Positions 59,152 to 64,000 of a stretch of 64,000 bases of DNA are shown in pieces. Position numbers and translations under genes: made by a program. The DNA is from Robertmurraya dakarensis (GTDB lineage: Bacteria > Bacillota > Bacilli > Bacillales > Cytobacillaceae). A model generated the notes under the pieces. That model was not told the origin of the DNA. It searched no databases and was given only the letters and a program-made list of their open reading frames with translations. The DNA lies in NCBI RefSeq assembly GCF_900156875.1, contig NZ_LT707409.1:183122-247121 (forward strand), read 5' to 3'. Each line of letters opens with the position of its first letter. Positions within the stretch are counted from its first letter, which is position 1.

Positions 59152-59766
59152 TTGCCAAAACAAACGTTTTTTAATTTGCCCGAGAATAAAAGAAAAACTT
59201 TAATTGAAGCAGCAGAACAGGAATTTGCAAGGGTTCCGCCTTTTGAGGCTTCGATAGCTAACATCATAAAAGCGGCTGGTATACCAAGGGGGAGTTTTTA
59301 CCAATATTTTGAAGACAAAGAAGACCTTTTTTCTTTTTTACTAGATGAGAAATTAAAAGAGAGAAAAGTGTATTTTATCACCTTACTGAAAAAACACAAC
59401 GGAGATATCGTCAGTGCTTTAATGGAAACGTACCACAACTTTCTGGTCGAATTGCCGGATGAGGAGGAACGAAATTTTTTAAAAAATGCAATGTTGTACG
59501 CCTCCAATCGGATTGAAAACTCCTTCAGCGATATGTTTGATGCTGAACAGGACAAGCGGTATTTTAATGACATTAAAGAATTAATTGATACAAGCAACTT
59601 AAATGTTAAAGATGAAAAGGATTTGATTCTCATCATTCAGATTATTTCTGCTGTTGCTTTTCATAATTTTGTTGAAAAATCGATTAAGAAATTATCAGAT
59701 CACGAAGCGATGGAGTTATTTATCACTAAGATGAATTTAATCAAGCAAGGGATTTATAAACAATAA
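59152..59766 (+). CDS. TetR family regulator
   Basis: This 204-residue protein starts at a TTG behind TGGAGGAAG. Helix-turn-helix region: FEASIANIIKAAGIPRGSFYQY. The rest is an all-helical ligand domain. Three matching palindromes lie in its promoter. The Spx-like gene follows 12 bp later, so the two form an operon. The inducer is unknown. Confidence 0.9.
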   Translation: MPKQTFFNLPENKRKTLIEAAEQEFARVPPFEASIANIIKAAGIPRGSFYQYFEDKEDLFSFLLDEKLKERKVYFITLLKKHNGDIVSALMETYHNFLVELPDEEERNFLKNAMLYASNRIENSFSDMFDAEQDKRYFNDIKELIDTSNLNVKDEKDLILIIQIISAVAFHNFVEKSIKKLSDHEAMELFITKMNLIKQGIYKQ

Positions 59767-59778
59767 GGAGAATGCAAG

Positions 59779-60189
59779 ATGACTGTAGCTATATATGGAT
59801 TAGATTGTAAATCAACAAAAAAAGCAAAACAGTGGTTTAAAAAGCATGGAGTTCCTTTTTCTGAACGGAATATTGTCAAAGAGCCGCTTACGGTAAGCGA
59901 ACTTCGGGAGATACTGCGGATGTCCGAAGATGGAACAGATGGAATTATCTCAACAAGATCACAAATTTATAAAGAACTGAACTTGGATTTGGATGAATTG
60001 TCCCTGCACGAACTGCTGGAGTATATTCAAGAGCACCCGAGATTACTCAAAAGCCCTATTATCGTTGATGAAAAAAGACTTCAGGCTGGTTACCATGAAG
60101 ATGGAATTCGTCAATTTCTGCCGAGGAAGACCCGTAAAACAGAATGGTTAAAATGGCGAATGAATCATTTGCATTTAGTTGAAGGCTAG
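59779..60189 (+). CDS. Spx/ArsC-family regulator lacking the second redox cysteine
   Basis: This 136-residue thioredoxin-fold protein follows Spx: FSERNIVKEPLTVSELREIL, SEDGTDGIISTRS and SPIIVDEKRLQAGYHEDGIR. Spx senses disulfide stress with a CxxC switch; here the position reads GLDCKSTKKA, one Cys and Thr in place of the second. It should still bind RNA polymerase alpha through the conserved surface but cannot form the intramolecular disulfide. It starts behind AAGGAG, 12 bp after the TetR gene. Confidence 0.85.
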   Translation: MTVAIYGLDCKSTKKAKQWFKKHGVPFSERNIVKEPLTVSELREILRMSEDGTDGIISTRSQIYKELNLDLDELSLHELLEYIQEHPRLLKSPIIVDEKRLQAGYHEDGIRQFLPRKTRKTEWLKWRMNHLHLVEG

Positions 60190-60214
60190 GGCTTGTAGAC
60201 AACAGCTAATAGAA

Positions 60215-60250
60215 CAAAGGAAACCTAATATCAAGGGGTTTCCTTTTTGA
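60215..60250 (+). terminator. Terminator of the TetR-Spx operon
   Basis: AAAGGAAACC / GGTTTCCTTT stem with a T tail. Confidence 0.85.
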
Positions 60251-60318
60251 ATTTTCATGTAATTAGAAAGTCATAAAACAGGTTATTTCGATAAAATCTT
60301 TTTATGGTAACTTATCCT

Positions 60319-60768
60319 TTATGAATTCTTCTTATCCAGTCGGTCCAATGCCAACTCTATTATGGCAATGATCAAAGCTGCTAGAACTTGAGTGATAAAG
60401 CTAATATCAATAGATTGCATAAAAAAGTTCAGTATGGAAATGATGGACCAATTGACTAAGAAGTATATGAAAAACTCTATCGGCGTAGATGTGGAATTAC
60501 GTAGCGGAATTTTTGACAGCAAGATCATGAATGCTTTTATTATCAAATCACCGATGAGACCCAGAAGAAAGTAAAGAACAACAAACAGAAATAAGGAAGA
60601 GAAAGACTCATATTGCACTCCTAACAATTTAAATATGCCTAGAATACCAAAATAATAGATTCCAATGACGAATCCGATTGAAAAAATAATTAATAAGGAT
60701 ATCGTTATCACAATAACAATCTTCATCCCTAATTTTTCATTTTTAAACGGTTTATCCTCATTTGCCAA
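60319..60768 (-). CDS. Four-helix membrane protein, YrvL-like
   Basis: This 149-residue protein has a short charged head and four hydrophobic helices. GIYYFGILGIFKLLGVQYES and the LFLFVVLYFLLGLIGDLI segment recall the YrvL regulatory membrane protein family. The family assignment is tentative. It lies between convergent units and is monocistronic. Confidence 0.55.
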   Translation of the reverse strand: MANEDKPFKNEKLGMKIVIVITISLLIIFSIGFVIGIYYFGILGIFKLLGVQYESFSSLFLFVVLYFLLGLIGDLIIKAFMILLSKIPLRNSTSTPIEFFIYFLVNWSIISILNFFMQSIDISFITQVLAALIIAIIELALDRLDKKNS

Positions 60769-60857
60769 TGTTTTTACACTCCAATCAATCAGTGAATGAA
60801 ATTAATTCATTGATATCATTGTAGCATTTTGTGGTAAAACCTGTGATTTATAATAAG

Positions 60858-60906
60858 AAAAATGGAGTCAGCCCTTTGTATTTACTAGGGACTGACTCCA
60901 TTTCTG
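60858..60906. terminator. Terminator of the siderophore ATPase gene
   Basis: AAATGGAGTCAG-CCCT / AGGG-CTGACTCCATTT is a stem of about 16 bp with one unpaired base. It works for the minus strand and possibly both. Confidence 0.8.
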
Positions 60907-60943
60907 TGAAACAATAACTCGTGAAACAAGATTATTCGGGTCG

Positions 60944-61744
60944 TCACAGTGACGCAATGGAACGGCCTTTGCCGTGTGGTACGCATACTGGGGTTCCGAA
61001 GATGGGGTCGCATGAGATGTTGCATTTCATTTGGAAGACGTCGTGTACTAATTGACAGGTAATGATGTCTTCTGGTTTTCCTTGTGCGTATACTTTTTTA
61101 TCTTTAACGGCGACGATATGATGGGCATAGCGGCTGGCAAGGTTTAAATCATGTAAAACCATGACAATTGTATGTCCTTTTTGCTCGTTTAAGTCAAATA
61201 ATAAATCCAGTATTTCAATCTGATGGGTCATATCTAAATATGTCGTCGGTTCATCTAATAGGATAACATCGGTTTCCTGTGCCAGTGTTAAGGAAATCCA
61301 GGCGCGCTGACGCTGACCACCTGACAATGAATCGACTGCTCGATCTTTTAAATGAAGCATATTGGTTGATTGAAGTGCACGGGTAACAGCTTCTTCATCC
61401 TCTTTTGACCATTTCTTCATTAACGAACGATAAGGATGTCTTCCTTGTTTCACAAGTTCATAGACGGTTAACCCTTCAGGTGAAACTGGGCTTTGCGGCA
61501 ATATCGCTAATTTTTGCGCAATCTCTTTTGTTTTCATTTTAGCGATTTCATCACCATATAATAGGATGCTGCCATTTTTAGGTTTCAATAGCCGAGCCAT
61601 TGAACGCAGTAGGGTGGATTTCCCGCAGCCATTACCGCCAATGAAAACAGTTATTTCCCCTTTAGGGATTTTAATATCCAAATCATCAATGATGATATTT
61701 TCCCCATAACCTAATGTTAAATTCTTTGCTGATAATGAGTGCAT
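60944..61744 (-). CDS. Iron-siderophore ABC transporter ATP-binding protein (FecE/FhuC type)
   Basis: This 266-residue cytoplasmic ATPase starts at the ATG seven bases after GGGAGGG; the frame is open upstream, but that part is promoter sequence with the Fur box. Walker A GGNGCGKSTLLRSM, signature LSGGQRQRAWISL, Walker B VILLDEPTTYLD and the switch VLHDLNLASRYAHH are intact. It powers the permease encoded at 62969 and its partner. It has its own Fur-controlled promoter. Confidence 0.92.
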   Translation of the reverse strand: MHSLSAKNLTLGYGENIIIDDLDIKIPKGEITVFIGGNGCGKSTLLRSMARLLKPKNGSILLYGDEIAKMKTKEIAQKLAILPQSPVSPEGLTVYELVKQGRHPYRSLMKKWSKEDEEAVTRALQSTNMLHLKDRAVDSLSGGQRQRAWISLTLAQETDVILLDEPTTYLDMTHQIEILDLLFDLNEQKGHTIVMVLHDLNLASRYAHHIVAVKDKKVYAQGKPEDIITCQLVHDVFQMKCNISCDPIFGTPVCVPHGKGRSIASL

Positions 61745-61804
61745 GGAAACCCTCCCAATTCCGAAGTCGTTACGTTTATTGTAATTTCTTTTTAGCTTAC
61801 CGTC

Positions 61805-61823
61805 AATGATAATCGTTATCATT
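61805..61823. promoter_or_regulatory. Fur box before the siderophore ATPase gene
   Basis: AATGATAATCGTTATCATT is a perfect 19-bp palindrome around the 7-1-7 Fur core TGATAAT-C-GTTATCA. It lies 61 bp upstream of the ATPase start. Confidence 0.9.
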
Positions 61824-61853
61824 AAAAAAATAGACACAATTACATTAAAAAGA

Positions 61854-61885
61854 AAAATGCTGTTCTCATAGTGAGACAGCATTTT
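61854..61885 (-). terminator. Terminator of the siderophore-binding protein gene
   Basis: AAAATGCTGT / ACAGCATTTT stem with a loop of about 12 bases; a T run follows on the minus strand. Confidence 0.75.
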
Positions 61886-61900
61886 AAATTTCTTTTTGGG

Positions 61901-62866
61901 CTATTTTACTAACGCGTTTAAGACGTCATCAATCGTTTTTTGCGAAGCAAGCAGCCCTTTGTTAGTCCAATTACTTGGATCATGGAGAATATGAACATTT
62001 CCATTTTTGGCAGCAGGGGTGCTTTGCCAAACGGAGCTATTTTCAAGGGTTGCGATTCCTTGTTCACCTTCTAAGGCTAATAACAACACATGATCTGCAT
62101 CGAGTTCAGATAATTTTTCAACTGAAATTGGATTCCAAGATGCAGCCTCGGCAGTACCTAGTTCTTCAACAAGTGCTGGAAACTTCAATCCTAATTCAGA
62201 ATAGATCACTTCGGCACTATGACGGTTTTGTTCAAATAAAAAGAATTGATTTCCTGCTGCCCAAATGACAGCGACTGTTTCATCTCCGACTGCTTCAGCC
62301 AATTGCTCGCGGGCATCGGAAACTTTCTCTTCGTAGTCCGTCAATACTTGTTTGGCTTGATCTTCTTTACCGAGGATGACTCCAAACGTTTCCACTTGTT
62401 TGCGCCAGTCTTTTACAGTTTCCTCTGTCATGGCATAAGTTGGGGCGATTTTTTGATAATCTTCATACGTTCCTTCATAGCTATCCATGTTATTTTCTAA
62501 AATAATCAGGTCAGGCTCATGACTTAATACCTGTTCCAATGGAAGATTCCATTCAATGCTAGGTACATCCTTCAGGTCAGCTTCTAAATAATCTTGAACG
62601 CTCTGGCCAATTGCCCATTTGGCAACAGGGGTAACACCTAGCGCTAATAAAGCATCTTCATGATAGGGAGCAAGAATTCTTTCGGCATTTGTTGGAACGG
62701 TTACTTCACCCATGGCAGAATCTAGAGTCACTTCTGCATTTTCAGTACCTGCATCTGTTTCAGGTTCAGGGGATGAATCATCATTTCCACATGCAGAGAT
62801 AATAAGTAAGGTGAAGACAACGACTATTGTGAAAAAAAGTCGAGGAAATTTTAAATTCATTTTCAT
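61901..62866 (-). CDS. Iron-siderophore binding lipoprotein (FecB/YfiY type)
   Basis: This 321-residue exported protein has a signal ending in the lipobox ISAC (Cys about 26) and an acidic linker. The class III binding fold is shown by ERILAPYHEDALLALGV, HEPDLIILENN and the helical backbone between two lobes. It delivers ferric siderophore (probably a catecholate or hydroxamate) to the divergently encoded permease. It starts behind AAAGGAG and shares a Fur box with that gene. Confidence 0.9.
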   Translation of the reverse strand: MKMNLKFPRLFFTIVVVFTLLIISACGNDDSSPEPETDAGTENAEVTLDSAMGEVTVPTNAERILAPYHEDALLALGVTPVAKWAIGQSVQDYLEADLKDVPSIEWNLPLEQVLSHEPDLIILENNMDSYEGTYEDYQKIAPTYAMTEETVKDWRKQVETFGVILGKEDQAKQVLTDYEEKVSDAREQLAEAVGDETVAVIWAAGNQFFLFEQNRHSAEVIYSELGLKFPALVEELGTAEAASWNPISVEKLSELDADHVLLLALEGEQGIATLENSSVWQSTPAAKNGNVHILHDPSNWTNKGLLASQKTIDDVLNALVK

Positions 62867-62900
62867 ATGATTTTCTCCTTTATGTTATAATTTCATGGTT

Positions 62901-62920
62901 AATGATAATCATTTTCAATG
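62901..62920. promoter_or_regulatory. Fur box in the divergent promoter region
   Basis: AATGATAATCATTTTCAATG contains TGATAAT-C-ATTTTCA, 13 of 15 positions of the Fur core. It lies between the divergent binding-protein and permease genes, so iron probably represses both. Confidence 0.85.
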
Positions 62921-62968
62921 AAAGAGTCAATTGACATTTCAGTATTTTGCAGAAAACAGGAGAGAGCA

Positions 62969-63988
62969 ATGCGATTATTTATTCATCACTCGAACACTTC
63001 AAAAATCATTATTAATATTGTAACCATTGTTGCCTTGATTTTTTCAATTGGCTTATCGGTTTCTTATGGAACAACGGATATTGCTCTTGGAACGGTGTGG
63101 CAAGCAGTTTTTCATTTTGATGCTGATTTAACGACACACCAAGTGATTCAAGAATTACGTCTGCCCCGTGCTGTGTCAGCAGTCTTTGTTGGCGCTTTTC
63201 TTGCGGTTTCCGGTGCGCTCATGCAGGGGATGACCCGAAACCCGTTAGCTTCTCCTTCGATTATGGGGGTGACAGATGGTGCCGCTTTTGCCCTCGTGAT
63301 GATGCTGGCATTCTTTCCGGCCATTTCTGGGGTTGGGATGATTTCTTCATCCTTCGTTGGAGCGGGATTAGCCGTTGCCCTTGTTTTTACGATTGGGTCA
63401 TTTTCGTCTGGCGGCTTAACACCTGTTAAATTAGCCCTAGCTGGCGTGGCGATCGGAACCATGCTGAGATCAATTTCTTCAATCATCTCCCTTCATTTTA
63501 ATTTAGAAAAAGAAATGGGGTTCTGGCTTGCAGGGGGATTAGATGGAACAAGCTGGACATCCGTTAAAGTCTTAGTCTTTTCTGGTATTGCTGGTTTGCT
63601 CATCGCACTATCTATTTCTAAATCGATGACGGTGCTAAGTTTAGGAGAAGACATTGCCACGGGATTGGGGCAAAATAACCTGATGATAAAATTTCTTGGG
63701 ATACTGTCAATATTAATCCTTACAGGAGCAGCAGTTTCTGTGGCTGGAGCAGTTGGTTTTGTTGGACTCATTGTTCCTCATATTACAAGATTTATTATTG
63801 GAAATGACTATCGGTGGATTATTCCGACATCGATTCTTTTTGGAGGGCTGTTAGTCGTTTTATCCGATGTGGTGGCTAGGCTCATCAATGCTCCCTTTGA
63901 AACACCGGTGGGGGCCATAACCTCCCTGATTGGAGTTCCATTCTTCCTTTATTTAGCTCGAGGCAGTGGAGGTGGAAAGAATGAATAA
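62969..63988 (+). CDS. Iron-siderophore permease (FecCD family), first subunit
   Basis: This 339-residue protein has nine or ten hydrophobic helices. The start is the ATG behind AGGAGAG; an upstream in-frame ATG lies in the Fur box region. LRLPRAVSAVFVGAFLAVSG, GMTRNPLASP and the coupling segment GFVGLIVPHITRFI are FecCD signatures. The next gene starts inside its last codons, as expected for the second permease subunit. Confidence 0.92.
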   Translation: MRLFIHHSNTSKIIINIVTIVALIFSIGLSVSYGTTDIALGTVWQAVFHFDADLTTHQVIQELRLPRAVSAVFVGAFLAVSGALMQGMTRNPLASPSIMGVTDGAAFALVMMLAFFPAISGVGMISSSFVGAGLAVALVFTIGSFSSGGLTPVKLALAGVAIGTMLRSISSIISLHFNLEKEMGFWLAGGLDGTSWTSVKVLVFSGIAGLLIALSISKSMTVLSLGEDIATGLGQNNLMIKFLGILSILILTGAAVSVAGAVGFVGLIVPHITRFIIGNDYRWIIPTSILFGGLLVVLSDVVARLINAPFETPVGAITSLIGVPFFLYLARGSGGGKNE

Positions 63989-64000
63989 GGTCGAAGGTCA
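63981..64000 (+). CDS. Start of a second siderophore permease gene (partial)
   Basis: An ATG at 63981 lies 8 bases after GGAGGTGG and overlaps the end of the first permease gene by 8 bp. Only six codons (MNKVEG) are in the window. FecCD permeases usually come in pairs; the identity is inferred from this. Confidence 0.55.

Overview
The window comes from a low-GC, endospore-forming Bacillaceae-type Firmicute. Evidence: AGGAGG-type ribosome sites with frequent TTG/GTG starts, Bacillus-like fructose-bisphosphate aldolase, an S-box riboswitch, MhqR boxes, Fur boxes, SinI- and Spo0E-like sporulation/biofilm regulators, a SleB/CwlJ germination hydrolase, an SLH-domain surface protein, a TcyP-like cystine carrier and a FabL-like reductase. 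I cannot name the genus. No rRNA, tRNA, phage, transposase or CRISPR array was seen. Genes lie on both strands in short operons, most closed by clear intrinsic terminators.

Layout. 0-5.5 kb: end of ptsI, fba, a DoxX protein, an SDR with no catalytic triad, a dead lipoprotein-like gene and a divergent PRPP synthetase. 5.9-12.4 kb: a continuous operon of acyl-CoA dehydrogenase, TetR regulator, acyl-CoA ligase and a complete TRAP transporter (order P-M-Q), probably for uptake and CoA activation of an organic acid. 12.6-16.2 kb: a quinone/electrophile-stress cluster (MhqR regulator with two MhqR-box-like operators, ring-cleavage dioxygenase, esterase, DoxX, WrbA-type quinone reductase). 16.3-28 kb: PBP1, MarR regulator, S-box with a cysteine-free MsrA-like gene, secreted GlpQ-type phosphodiesterase, SLH protein, vWA lipoprotein, MFS transporter and small unknowns. 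28.2-30.2 kb: a selenium cassette (YedF-like DsrE protein, YedE/FdhT membrane protein, TusA/FdhU-like protein). 30.6-41.4 kb: FabL-like SDR with EthD protein, guanine-deaminase-like enzyme, two convergent SinI-like genes, a double-kinase hybrid sensor with its response regulator, a diguanylate cyclase, a phosphoesterase and a cell-wall hydrolase. 42-51 kb: ECF sigma/anti-sigma pair, DMT and BCCT transporters, an HPr-kinase paralogue, an orphan TRAP binding protein. 51-64 kb: cystine transporter, divergent PurC, a second ECF sigma operon, Spo0E-like peptide, a TetR/Spx-like operon, and a Fur-controlled siderophore uptake locus running off the right edge.

The most striking item is the TusA/FdhU-like gene at 29895-30140. 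Its conserved CPxP cysteine codon is an in-frame TGA, a stem-loop with a GG-containing apical loop begins 13 bases after the TGA, and two genes of selenium-metabolism families lie directly upstream. It is most simply read as a selenoprotein (UPYP).

Two families of non-coding repeats are also visible. The first is tandem arrays with an exact 52-bp period, each full unit holding an 8-9-8 stem-loop (GTCTGAAT, 9 nt, ATTCRGAC), at three intergenic sites. The second is a roughly 320-380 bp element present twice (about 30.2 and 43.9 kb), with four palindromic cores at matching spacing. Several genes are paralogues that have lost key catalytic residues (SDR, PRPP synthetase, MsrA, Spx, HPr kinase), and four are decayed (lipoprotein-like, LysR, ArsI-like, DedA).
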